From assembly GCA_913064945.1 (NCBI GenBank), contig CAJYAN010000006.1, positions 124,001 through 188,000 on the forward strand: a DNA stretch of 64,000 nucleotides, written 5' to 3'. The DNA is from an uncultured Gammaproteobacteria bacterium. Its GTDB lineage: Bacteria; Pseudomonadota; Gammaproteobacteria; UBA6429; Thiohalophilaceae. Of this stretch, positions 43,600 to 51,178 are shown one piece after another (the first letter of the stretch is position 1; each line of letters starts with the position of its first letter). Position numbers and translations under genes: made by a program. The notes beneath the pieces were generated by a model that was given only the letters and a program-made list of their open reading frames with translations, ran no database searches and was not told the origin of the DNA.

Positions 43600-44163
43600 G
43601 TGTTCAATGCAGCAGACAAAAAACAACTCCTGGACCTGGCCAGGGCCTCTGTTCAGTATGGCCTGGAAAACGGTAACGTCATTACCGTAACGCTGGGCAA
43701 CTATCCAGTACATTTACAGGAGGCCCATGCCAGTTTTGTAACCTTACTCCTCAATAACGAACTTCGTGGTTGTATCGGTTCACTCGATGCCCATAAGCCC
43801 CTGGTGCTCGACGTGGCCGACAATGCCTATGCCGCCGCCTATCGCGACCCGCGGTTTGCACCCGTCAGTGAAGCGGAATATCCCCAACTGCAATATCACA
43901 TCTCCGTACTCAGTCCAACGGAACCCATATCGTTCACCTCGGAGCAGGAACTATTGAGGCAACTCCGTCCTGGTATCGATGGACTGATACTTTCTGAGCA
44001 GGGTCATCGTGGGACATTTTTGCCCTCGGTATGGGAAAGCTTACCAACAGCAAAAGAATTCCTCTCGCAGCTAAAACAAAAAGCAGGTCTACCCGGCGAT
44101 TACTGGTCGGACACCCTAAGCGTTGATCGGTATACCGTGGAAAGCATTGAAGAAGAAAGCTGA
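43600..44163 (+). CDS. amrA: AmmeMemoRadiSam system protein A (AMMECR1 family)
   Basis: 187 aa protein with GTG start preceded by GGAGGA in the end of amrB. The AMMECR1 hallmark is LRGCIGSLDAHKPLVLDVADNAYAAAYRD with the six-residue RGCIGS core. IDGLILSEQGHRGTFLPSVWE follows. Function unknown; in animals the orthologue is AMMECR1. The coupling of amrB and amrA supports the system call. Confidence 0.94.
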   Translation: MFNAADKKQLLDLARASVQYGLENGNVITVTLGNYPVHLQEAHASFVTLLLNNELRGCIGSLDAHKPLVLDVADNAYAAAYRDPRFAPVSEAEYPQLQYHISVLSPTEPISFTSEQELLRQLRPGIDGLILSEQGHRGTFLPSVWESLPTAKEFLSQLKQKAGLPGDYWSDTLSVDRYTVESIEEES

Positions 44164-44219
44164 CATAGACGTACAACGGGCTTTTTTCCAGGACAGGGTC
44201 TATTACCTTGCTTCATGGA

Positions 44220-45095
44220 CTATCGACACTGGCCAAGGGATCCCGTTTGACACTCCCTGCCATCGATCCAGATGGCATGATCCAGTTTGGCCTGGCTGAA
44301 ATCCGCCTGTTCGATCGTGGCCCCGGTTAAATCTGCATAACTTAAATCGGCCTGGTTAAAAATGGCCTGGCTCAAATCCGCATTACGGAGCGAGGCGCCT
44401 TTCAAGCTCGCCTGACTAAAGTCCACCAGACGCAGGTGCGCCCCACCGAGGTCGGCATAGGAGAGTTTGGCCCCTTGCAGATTGGAGGCATATAAATTCG
44501 CGCCACTGAGGTCGCTGCTCTCCATGATGGCGGCGGTAAAATTCTGATTCAGTTTTTGCAGGCCCGCCATGCGACAGTGGCTCCAGTTGACATTCGGTGC
44601 CGCGGGGGCCTCACAGTTGGCCACCGGGGCTACCGGGTCCGGTTGCCATGAAAGTGCGGCATAGATAATGATACCGATAAGCAAGACCAGGCTACCGAGC
44701 GCAGTCCACTGATTATTGCGTCGTGCGCGGACATCCCGCATGGTGATCTCACGATTGAAGCGATACTCAACCGATTCATACGGTTCACCCTCTCGCCGTT
44801 CCCGACCTTCGGTCTCTCCTCTGGCATCGGCGCGACGTTCAGTGCGCCGTTCATCCGCCCAGCGACGGGCGGCGGCGATACGCTCTTTGCGATCGGGGTC
44901 ATCCCTGGCCGCCAGCAATACCTCGGGGATCAGGCTGCGTACGGCGCGAAGCTTTTGCCAGGTCTCTTTATCATGACTGACCTCATCATCCGGTTTATAG
45001 CGCCCCAGGAGCAGCTCCTGCTTGATCTGACCTGCTGGGAAGGGGCCCTCAATCTCACCATTATGTCGGATATACCAGGCATGGGGGGTACTCAT
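44220..45095 (-). CDS. GYF-domain/pentapeptide-repeat membrane protein
   Basis: 291 aa. N-terminal GYF_2 domain (WYIRHNGEIEGPFPAGQIKQ, then PDDEVSHDKETWQKLR), an Arg/Glu-rich charged linker, one membrane helix (WTALGSLVLLIGIIIYAALSW), and a C-terminal quadrilateral of pentapeptide repeats of the A(D/N)LxX form: LSGANLYASNLQGAKLSYAD, LKGASLRNADLSQAIFNQAD. The C-terminal cysteine pair around ECQTGSLGQC may cap the helix. GYF domains read proline-rich peptides; the function here is unknown. It is convergent with amrA. Confidence 0.9.
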   Translation of the reverse strand: MSTPHAWYIRHNGEIEGPFPAGQIKQELLLGRYKPDDEVSHDKETWQKLRAVRSLIPEVLLAARDDPDRKERIAAARRWADERRTERRADARGETEGRERREGEPYESVEYRFNREITMRDVRARRNNQWTALGSLVLLIGIIIYAALSWQPDPVAPVANCEAPAAPNVNWSHCRMAGLQKLNQNFTAAIMESSDLSGANLYASNLQGAKLSYADLGGAHLRLVDFSQASLKGASLRNADLSQAIFNQADLSYADLTGATIEQADFSQAKLDHAIWIDGRECQTGSLGQCR

Positions 45096-45135
45096 TGAAT
45101 CTTGTGCCTCTATGATTATTCTTTATTTCTGGCTA

Positions 45136-45162
45136 TAAACTACCGGCCATTTCAGACGATAA
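45136..45162 (+). promoter_or_regulatory. Sigma-28 (FliA) promoter candidate before fliK-like gene
   Basis: TAAACTAC, 11 bases, then GACGATAA. The sigma-28 consensus is TAAAGTTT-N11-GCCGATAA: the -10 matches seven of eight and the -35 keeps TAAA, at exact spacing. It lies 48 bases before the ATG at 45210. FliA itself is encoded in this window. Confidence 0.65.
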
Positions 45163-45209
45163 CATTAATATCTATGTTTAATATCGGCAAATTATTAATT
45201 TAGTTCAAT

Positions 45210-46595
45210 ATGGATATAAAAGGACTCCTGGGTATTCCCATCGAGAATCCCCCGGCAACCAGCCGGATGGATACCTCGACCATACACCCGACACTGCCGA
45301 CGACGGCTACCAGCCCCACCGGTGCGCAGGGGCTGAGTCGTGTCTGGCAGGTGGGCGCAATATTGCAGCTGCTGGTGACGCAGGTGGAAGGCAAAAACGT
45401 CAGCCTGGCCCTGCAGCAACTAGGGGCTGACCTTCCCTTGCTACTGACAACCACGAACCTGCCACTAACAGCCGGCCAGCAAATTGTTGCTCGGGTGACA
45501 GGGGGCCTGCAAAATCCCAGCCTGCAGCTGGTCCAGCTCAACCAATCGCCACAGGATATCCTCTCTCAGACCCTGCGCCTGCAATTGCCACAACAGCAAG
45601 CGCTATCGCCAATGCTGGCCAACATCAATTGGGCCGCCAGGCAATTGCCCATGCAACAGACCGGACTCAGTTCACCGCTGCCACCCCAGGTAATGGAACT
45701 TGCCAATCGACTGGTCGAAAGTCTACCCAACAGCCAGCAGTTGCGTGATCCAAACCAGCTCTTCAAGGCCATGCATCTGAGCGGACAGTTTCTCGAACAC
45801 AGCCTGATGAACCGACTCACGGGGCAACCCCATTTTAACCCGGAGCAGGATGTCCGCGCCCAGTTACTGCGTCTGGCACAGGCCCTGCGCTTGCAAGTCG
45901 GTCTGCCGCCAGGCCCTGGCAGGCCCGCGACGCAACCTGGCCATGCGACAACTCCCCCTCTGGCCACGGCCACTGCCCCGCAGGCAGTGGCCAGTCCGGA
46001 GACTAATAAAGCAACTATTAGCACATCGACAACAACTGCCTCCACCACCGTGCCCTCGGCTGAATCTCGACAGACCGCCCAGTCAGAGGCCGCCCGCCAC
46101 GCCAGTCTCTCGACACTGACAGATACCAAACTAATGCCGGATGAACTCTTAAAACAGGTAGATGGCGTATTGGCACGAATGCAAAGCCAGCAATTACAGT
46201 CACTACAGGCGGAGCAACAGGGGCGTCATATGTGGATGATGGAACTCCCCGTCAAGCATGAAAATGGCATCGATCTCTTTGACCTGCGGCTGCAGCGTGA
46301 CGGGCACAACGGACAACCGCGCGAGCAGGAACAAAGCTGGTCGATGACCCTGGCCTTTGATCTGGAGGGACTCGGCCCAATACGGGTCAAAGTCAGTCTG
46401 ACCGGAGAGGCGATTACGGCAAATTTCTGGACCGAGTTACCCGATACCCGACGTCTCTTTCATGAGCATATTGAACACTTACGGCACCGCCTGAATCATT
46501 CCGGTCTGGAGGTAAATGAACTCAGCTGCAAGTGTGGTATCCCGCCAGAACCCGGCCCCTTGCGTGACTCACGACTGCTGGATGAACGTGCATGA
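45210..46595 (+). CDS. FliK-like flagellar hook-length control protein
   Basis: 461 aa. A long low-complexity region rich in Gln, Pro, Thr and Ala (about residues 20-300) is followed by a compact C-terminal domain with DGHNGQPREQEQSWSMTLAF, LEGLGPIRVKVSLTGEAITANFW and LRHRLNHSGLEVNELSCKCG, the layout of the Flg_hook domain (FliK C-domain). FliK acts as a ruler and switches export from hook to filament proteins through FlhB. This copy is separate from the fliP-R/flhBA block and paired with a FlhB C-domain homologue. Confidence 0.8.
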   Translation: MDIKGLLGIPIENPPATSRMDTSTIHPTLPTTATSPTGAQGLSRVWQVGAILQLLVTQVEGKNVSLALQQLGADLPLLLTTTNLPLTAGQQIVARVTGGLQNPSLQLVQLNQSPQDILSQTLRLQLPQQQALSPMLANINWAARQLPMQQTGLSSPLPPQVMELANRLVESLPNSQQLRDPNQLFKAMHLSGQFLEHSLMNRLTGQPHFNPEQDVRAQLLRLAQALRLQVGLPPGPGRPATQPGHATTPPLATATAPQAVASPETNKATISTSTTTASTTVPSAESRQTAQSEAARHASLSTLTDTKLMPDELLKQVDGVLARMQSQQLQSLQAEQQGRHMWMMELPVKHENGIDLFDLRLQRDGHNGQPREQEQSWSMTLAFDLEGLGPIRVKVSLTGEAITANFWTELPDTRRLFHEHIEHLRHRLNHSGLEVNELSCKCGIPPEPGPLRDSRLLDERA

Positions 46596-46882
46596 ATGAC
46601 AAAAACCTGACACAACCGACCCTCGCCGTTGCCCTGCACTATGACGAGGAACACGCGCCACGTGTCACCGCCAAGGGTGCCGGTGACCTGGCCGAACAGA
46701 TCCTGGCCGTCGCTCGTGCGAATAATATACCGTTGAAGGAAAGCCCCGAACTGGTACAGGTACTTTCGCACCTGGAGCTTGGACAGGAGATCCCGCCCGC
46801 CCTCTATCTGGCGGTCGCCGAAATCATTGCCTTTGCCTATCTGCTAAAGGGTAAAGTACCCAAAAACTATCAACAGGAATAA
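46592..46882 (+). CDS. FlhB C-terminal-domain homologue (FlhX/EscU-like)
   Basis: 96 aa soluble protein homologous to the cytoplasmic domain of FlhB: TLAVALHYDEEHAPRVTAKG, then ILAVARANNIPLKESPELVQVLSHLELGQEIPPALYLAVAEIIAFAYLLKGK. It starts after the NPTH cleavage site of FlhB, so it equals the C-terminal fragment produced by self-cleavage. In other bacteria such FlhX proteins can substitute for the cleaved domain. It overlaps the fliK-like gene by four bases (ATGA), which supports a joint role in substrate switching. Confidence 0.92.
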   Translation: MNDKNLTQPTLAVALHYDEEHAPRVTAKGAGDLAEQILAVARANNIPLKESPELVQVLSHLELGQEIPPALYLAVAEIIAFAYLLKGKVPKNYQQE

Positions 46883-46906
46883 TACCATCAGACCACGGAG
46901 CAGGTT

Positions 46907-47365
46907 TTGAGACTGGATAGCACCCCATATAGCCCTGAAGCAAGACGCCGCCTGATTCGATTGCTGAAAAAGCTGTCCTTATTCTCTGGTTTGCACGATC
47001 ATGAGTTTGTGCATCTCTGTGAGCTTTGTAACGGCAAGAGCTATGTAAAGGACGATTATGTTTTTCATCAGGGCGATCACAGCCATAGCCTGTTTATTCT
47101 GCTCTCCGGAAAAGTGCAACTTTCCATCGACGACGATGTAATGCTTTATGCCGCCTTGCCGGGAGATTTTTTTGGCGAAATTGGCTTTATCACGCAGGGG
47201 CTACGAGCGGCATCCGCACAGGTCATCACTGACAGTGTCATCATGGAAATTTATAACGGGGACTACAATTTGTTACTGGGCCAGCAACCGCGTATTAGCG
47301 CCATCATGATGCAGCATATTGCCGAAAACCTGGCGCAGCATCTTATACGCCGTAATAAGTCATAA
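46907..47365 (+). CDS. Cyclic-nucleotide-binding-domain protein, no DNA-binding domain
   Basis: 152 aa. TTG start at 46907 (GGAG 13 bases before). One cNMP-binding beta barrel: FLGL-like LFSGLHDHEFVHLCELCNGK, DDYVFHQGDHSHSLFILLSGKVQLSI, and LPGDFFGEIGFITQGLRAASAQ. The phosphate-binding cassette (FFGEIGFITQGLRAAS) has Glu and an Arg-Ala pattern, so ligand binding is plausible. There is no helix-turn-helix after it, unlike Crp. It follows the FlhB-like gene by 24 bases and may be in the same operon. Confidence 0.88.
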   Translation: MRLDSTPYSPEARRRLIRLLKKLSLFSGLHDHEFVHLCELCNGKSYVKDDYVFHQGDHSHSLFILLSGKVQLSIDDDVMLYAALPGDFFGEIGFITQGLRAASAQVITDSVIMEIYNGDYNLLLGQQPRISAIMMQHIAENLAQHLIRRNKS

Positions 47366-47527
47366 ATACATCGCCAAGGCACCAGGAGGCGACGCTGAGT
47401 TATAAAAATCTTTAAACTTGCCAAGGTAACGTGTAACGCTGTTGTCGCTACTCGTTACTTGTGAAGCAGACGTGAACGTAAATTGAAAATGCAAAGATTT
47501 TTTTACGTGGCAGAGAACCTTCCGGGC
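47366..47527. other. Convergent intergenic spacer
   Basis: Between the cNMP-binding gene and the DUF2802 gene. ACGTAAA and TTTACGT form a possible weak hairpin around 47475-47516 with a large loop. No clear terminator. Confidence 0.3.
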
Positions 47528-47932
47528 TCAACTGGCTTTATCCAGCCTGCTCATGAGATCAATAAGATGGGCCTCATTTTCACTGACACCACAACTCTCC
47601 ACCAGGTCTTCTATGCTGGCACCGTGTTCTGCCATACGAATTGCCTGTTCATATGGCTGATTGGCGGACTCGTAGATATGCACCTGTTCCTGGCGCTCAG
47701 ACAGGTGCTTCTGTCGGCGTTCCATCTCCAGAACACGTTCACCCATACCCAGTGCTGCCGAAGTCAGGGCACGCATTTGCTTGCGTAAATCGTTATGCCG
47801 TATTTGTTGCTGGTGTAACCTGGCCGATAACCGCCACAACAAAAAAAATGACACGACAACGGCCAGACACAACAGGCTAACGATGAGAGTCAAATCACGG
47901 TGCTGTAGAAAGGTGATCAGGTTATTTTCCAT
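47528..47932 (-). CDS. DUF2802 membrane-anchored protein
   Basis: 134 aa. One N-terminal transmembrane helix (LTLIVSLLCLAVVVSFFLLWRL), a coiled coil (LHQQQIRHNDLRKQMRALTS, then VLEMERRQKHLSERQEQV), and a C-terminal helical piece (YEQAIRMAEHGASIEDLVESCG) that resembles a helix-turn-helix-like DUF2802 unit. It is the last gene of the che run; such proteins are regularly found after cheW in polar flagellar clusters. Function unknown; a scaffold at the pole is possible. Confidence 0.88.
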   Translation of the reverse strand: MENNLITFLQHRDLTLIVSLLCLAVVVSFFLLWRLSARLHQQQIRHNDLRKQMRALTSAALGMGERVLEMERRQKHLSERQEQVHIYESANQPYEQAIRMAEHGASIEDLVESCGVSENEAHLIDLMSRLDKAS

Positions 47933-48115
47933 TTATACATACTCATCAATATGCGAGGGATCGTCATGACCCTCATCACTATTCGCTTCGTCGTTATTGT
48001 CCTGACCTGGCCGGTGTCGCGGCATTTGTCGGCGGCCATCTCCCGGCTTAATGGGCCGCGTCTCCCCCGTTGGCCATACCGGCACCTGGGGACGTATCTC
48101 ACCAATTCCAGCCAT
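47933..48115 (-). CDS. Small hydrophilic protein between cheW and DUF2802 gene
   Basis: 60 aa, starting ATG at 48115 with GGGAGG eight bases upstream and ending in a stop directly abutting the next ATG. Sequence: MAGIGEIRPQVPVWPTGETRP then a basic middle and an acidic tail ending SHIDEYV. It is disordered, with a conserved-looking C-terminal IDEYV motif that resembles small proteins in the same place of other chemotaxis clusters. The strong ribosome binding site and exact spacing make it real. Function unknown. Confidence 0.7.
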   Translation of the reverse strand: MAGIGEIRPQVPVWPTGETRPIKPGDGRRQMPRHRPGQDNNDEANSDEGHDDPSHIDEYV

Positions 48116-48148
48116 CGTATTGCCTCCCTGGCATACAGGGTCGCCGTC

Positions 48149-48628
48149 TTATAAGGCGGCCACCTCCTGCCACTGTTCATCAGACAACAATTTGTTAACG
48201 TCCACCAGGATCAATAATTCCTCTCCCTGATTGGAGACACCCTGAATATACTTGGAGCTTTCATCATTACCAACGTTGGGGGCAACTTCAATATCGGAAC
48301 CACGCAGGTCTGCTACTTCGGCGACACTATCAACCAGGATACCAATCACCTGGTTCTGCGATTCAATGATCACAATTCGGGTAGCATCGTCCGGTTCCTG
48401 TGGGACCAGACCAAAGCGCTTACGTGAATCGATCACCGTGACGACATTGCCACGCAAATTAATTATCCCCAGGACATAATCCGGCGCACCGGGCACCGGG
48501 GCGATCTCCGTCATTCGCAGGACTTCCTGGACCTGCATGACCTCAATACCGTACTTTTCATTATCAAGAAAAAAGGTCACCCACTGTGTAATGGGATCGT
48601 TGCTGGTTTCCACCGCATGCTTACTCAT
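48149..48628 (-). CDS. cheW: CheW, chemotaxis coupling protein
   Basis: 159 aa, start ATG 48628 with AGAGGAG eight bases before. The CheW domain is complete: WVTFFLDNEKYGIEVMQVQEVLR, VPGAPDYVLGIINLRGNVVTVID, and VGILVDSVAEVADL. CheW links chemoreceptors to the CheA kinase at the pole. A sigma-28 promoter candidate lies 39 bases upstream, so cheW with the 60-aa gene and DUF2802 gene may be a separate transcript. Confidence 0.95.
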   Translation of the reverse strand: MSKHAVETSNDPITQWVTFFLDNEKYGIEVMQVQEVLRMTEIAPVPGAPDYVLGIINLRGNVVTVIDSRKRFGLVPQEPDDATRIVIIESQNQVIGILVDSVAEVADLRGSDIEVAPNVGNDESSKYIQGVSNQGEELLILVDVNKLLSDEQWQEVAAL

Positions 48629-48666
48629 ACCCGCGTCTCCTCTGGGTGTCATTCCGTAGTGTCAAA

Positions 48667-48694
48667 ATATCGGCAAATTCGGTCAATATCTTTA
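48667..48694 (-). promoter_or_regulatory. Sigma-28 (FliA) promoter candidate before cheW
   Basis: Read on the minus strand: TAAAGATA, 12 bases, GCCGATAT. The consensus is TAAAGTTT-N11-GCCGATAA, so the -10 matches seven and the -35 six of eight, with one extra base of spacing. It is 39 bases before the cheW start. Confidence 0.6.
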
Positions 48695-48724
48695 GTTTTT
48701 GCATGATTTATGCCAATTTGTTTA

Positions 48725-49480
48725 TTAACGCCGGTGAGAACCATCTTTGAGCATGGCGGAGAAAGCCTCGCCATCGATTAGGGCGCACATGTGATCGACC
48801 ACTGTACCGGCCAGCCAGGCCCGCTTGGTACGGGAGGTTCGCCAGCGCACCTGATCTGGTTGCAGGGTGATGACCTCGTTGACCTCATCACAGGCCAGTC
48901 CCCAGCGATGTTCATCGATTAATACCACTCGCTTGACCCGCGCCCTGGGGTCGTCACCGGTCAATTGACCCAGCTTTTCTACTGGTAACACCAGGCGAGC
49001 GGTATCAATGACCGGAATACTCTTTTCCAGATGCTGCATTAAACCCATATAAAAGTCGGCATGCCCCGGCATTTCGGTGACGTCATCTTTCCACTCCACC
49101 ACGCCATTCAACTCTATCAGGGGCACCGCCAGCGACAGGCCGGCGACCTTGAACAACATGGCCTGAAACGGACCTCTGGCCCATTCAGGTCGCCCGCCGC
49201 TAATCTCGGCCTCGTCCACCTCTGTGGCCGCGACGGCTGTCTGCGGGATGACCTCGACCGGCGTTTCAACGACCGGCGCTGGCGTGACCTCTGGAACGCT
49301 ACGGCTTTCTTTTGCCGGGCTCAAATCAACAACGATTTCGGCCGGTGTCAGCACTGGAGGTGTAATCACTGGTAACGTTGGTGCGACGACGGGCGGTGAT
49401 GCATCGGGTTCCCGCATCAGTGATTCAAGAAACATTGAAACCGCGACTTTTTGATCGGCGAGGGGGGAATGTTCAGCCAT
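48725..49480 (-). CDS. ParP-like CheW-domain protein (chemotaxis array localisation)
   Basis: 251 aa. A Pro/Val-rich N-terminal half (repeated VTPAPVVETPVEVIPQTA-like segments) joins a CheW-like C-terminal domain (FQAMLFKVAGLSLAVPLIEL, LGQLT, RWRTSRTKRAWLAGTVVDHM). Its ATG overlaps the stop of the ParA-type gene. This arrangement, ParA-like ATPase plus disordered-CheW protein next to cheW, is that of ParC/ParP of Vibrio, where ParP joins the CheA array and tethers it to ParC at the pole. The identification is by context and architecture. Confidence 0.8.
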   Translation of the reverse strand: MAEHSPLADQKVAVSMFLESLMREPDASPPVVAPTLPVITPPVLTPAEIVVDLSPAKESRSVPEVTPAPVVETPVEVIPQTAVAATEVDEAEISGGRPEWARGPFQAMLFKVAGLSLAVPLIELNGVVEWKDDVTEMPGHADFYMGLMQHLEKSIPVIDTARLVLPVEKLGQLTGDDPRARVKRVVLIDEHRWGLACDEVNEVITLQPDQVRWRTSRTKRAWLAGTVVDHMCALIDGEAFSAMLKDGSHRR

Positions 49481-50268
49481 CAGGAGGTTACCAATTGTAA
49501 GTGTCGAACATTATCGGCCTGCCCAAGCAGGCGATCCAGGAGTGCCTCATAGGCACGTGACCCCCGTGACGAGGGGACCATGATCGAGAGTGGCTTACCG
49601 ACTCTGCTGGCTTCACGAAACTGAGTGTCAATAGGGATGACGGAGTCCCAGAGTTCCGTGCCAAACTGCTCGCGCATGGAGCGAAGCGCTTCCAGTGAGG
49701 CCCGCGTACGGCGGTCAAACATCGTCGGGACAATGGTGTAGATAAAGTGATGCTTACGGGCATTCAGGATCATCGCGATTGTTCTGAGCATGCGCTCCAG
49801 GCCCTTTAAGGCCAGGAACTCTGTCTGCACCGGTAGTAACAGGTGCTCACATGCCGCTAAGGCGTTCACCATTAATATGCCTAGTAAAGGTGGACAATCG
49901 AGAATGACATATTCATAACGTGCCTCGAGTGACCGCAGACCGTTTTTCAACACCAGTCCCTTACCCTCCTGGGTACCGAGCTGTCGATCCAGCGTTGCCA
50001 ACGCCGTCGAGGCCGGTAACAGGCTCAGATTTTCAAAACCGGTTGGTATGATCACATCCATAACTCGCTCGACATCCTGAAACAGCGTGTAGAGGCTTTG
50101 ATCCAGGCTATCCGGGTCATGACCAAAATAGGTGGTCATTGAGCCATGGGGGTCCATATCAACGAGCAAAACCGTCTTGCCTCGCCGGGCAAGATGCCCT
50201 GCAAGTGTTACAGCGGTAGTCGTCTTGCCGACACCACCCTTCTGATTGGCGACTGCCCAAATATGCAT
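49480..50268 (-). CDS. ParC-like ParA-family ATPase
   Basis: 262 aa. Deviant Walker A MHIWAVANQKGGVGKTTTAVTLAGHLA, then VLLVDMDPHGSMT and the Walker B-like YVILDCPPLLGILMVN. This ParA/Soj family forms polar assemblies; in chemotaxis clusters it is ParC, which directs inheritance of the array. It lies between motD and the ParP-like gene. It is distinct from flhG, also a MinD/ParA-type protein, 8 kb away. Confidence 0.88.
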   Translation of the reverse strand: MHIWAVANQKGGVGKTTTAVTLAGHLARRGKTVLLVDMDPHGSMTTYFGHDPDSLDQSLYTLFQDVERVMDVIIPTGFENLSLLPASTALATLDRQLGTQEGKGLVLKNGLRSLEARYEYVILDCPPLLGILMVNALAACEHLLLPVQTEFLALKGLERMLRTIAMILNARKHHFIYTIVPTMFDRRTRASLEALRSMREQFGTELWDSVIPIDTQFREASRVGKPLSIMVPSSRGSRAYEALLDRLLGQADNVRHLQLVTS

Positions 50269-50380
50269 ATTTATAACTATTTGTTCTGTAGGGTTATTTG
50301 TGGAGTATCTGATCGGACTACTCTGCCAGTAATAGCGGCCACAATGCCGGATTTCTGAAGGGTATGGACACAGGTATAGT

Positions 50381-51169
50381 TTACTTGAGTTCCTCTGTCA
50401 TCCGCCGGGCATGCTTATCCGCCAATATCACCACCACGACACGACGATTCGCACGACGCCCTGCCAGCGTGTCATTGGAGACTTTAGGCCGAAATTCAGC
50501 AAAGCCAATCGCGGCCATGCGTTCAGGTGCCACGCCATTATTGCTGAACAAATGCACCACACTCGCCGCCCGGGCAGCCGATAGCTCCCAGTTAGAGGGA
50601 AAAATTTTCGTACTTATTGGCACATTATCCGTATGTCCTTCGACATCAATATAATTTGGTAGTGTACGTAACACGCCGGCCAGGTCACGCAAAGGGCCGT
50701 TGGCCTCATCTTCCAGATCAGAACTACCGCTGCCAAATAAAATATTGCTGTTCATTTCGACTTCTACCCACAAGCGATTATGGTTGACGGTAATCAGTCC
50801 TTTATCGATCAGCGGCTGCATCACGGCCTCGACCCGGTCGGCAATTTCTTTCATGCGGGTTTCATTGATGCTTGGCTTGGGAGGGGCGATCACCGGTTGT
50901 GGCTTACCGATCGCCTCCGTCTTTGTTTTCGCTGTGGTTACCTGTGACGCAGGTTCACCCAGCTGTATAGGCTTATTCGCTTTGGGCGGTGTACTGAATG
51001 CATCGACCAGGGTGTCGGATAAGACGCGATACTTACCTTCATTCACAGAAGATATTGCATACATCACGACAAAAAACGCAAATAACAGGGTTATAAAATC
51101 GGCATATGAAATTAACCAGCGTTCGTGATTATCCGTATATTCAACTCTGGATTTGCGCCGTCGTGCCAT
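50381..51169 (-). CDS. motD: MotD, flagellar stator protein (MotB family)
   Basis: 262 aa. One N-terminal helix (WLISYADFITLLFAFFVVMYAIS) bears the proton-channel Asp in YADFITLL; after a linker the OmpA-type peptidoglycan-binding domain follows (VEGHTDNVPI, WELSAARAASVVHLF, GFAEFRP). It pairs with MotC as a stator unit anchored to the wall. The gap to motC is nine bases. A proton- or sodium-driven type is not decided. Confidence 0.92.
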   Translation of the reverse strand: MARRRKSRVEYTDNHERWLISYADFITLLFAFFVVMYAISSVNEGKYRVLSDTLVDAFSTPPKANKPIQLGEPASQVTTAKTKTEAIGKPQPVIAPPKPSINETRMKEIADRVEAVMQPLIDKGLITVNHNRLWVEVEMNSNILFGSGSSDLEDEANGPLRDLAGVLRTLPNYIDVEGHTDNVPISTKIFPSNWELSAARAASVVHLFSNNGVAPERMAAIGFAEFRPKVSNDTLAGRRANRRVVVVILADKHARRMTEELK

Positions 51170-51178
51170 CGGCCTGCC

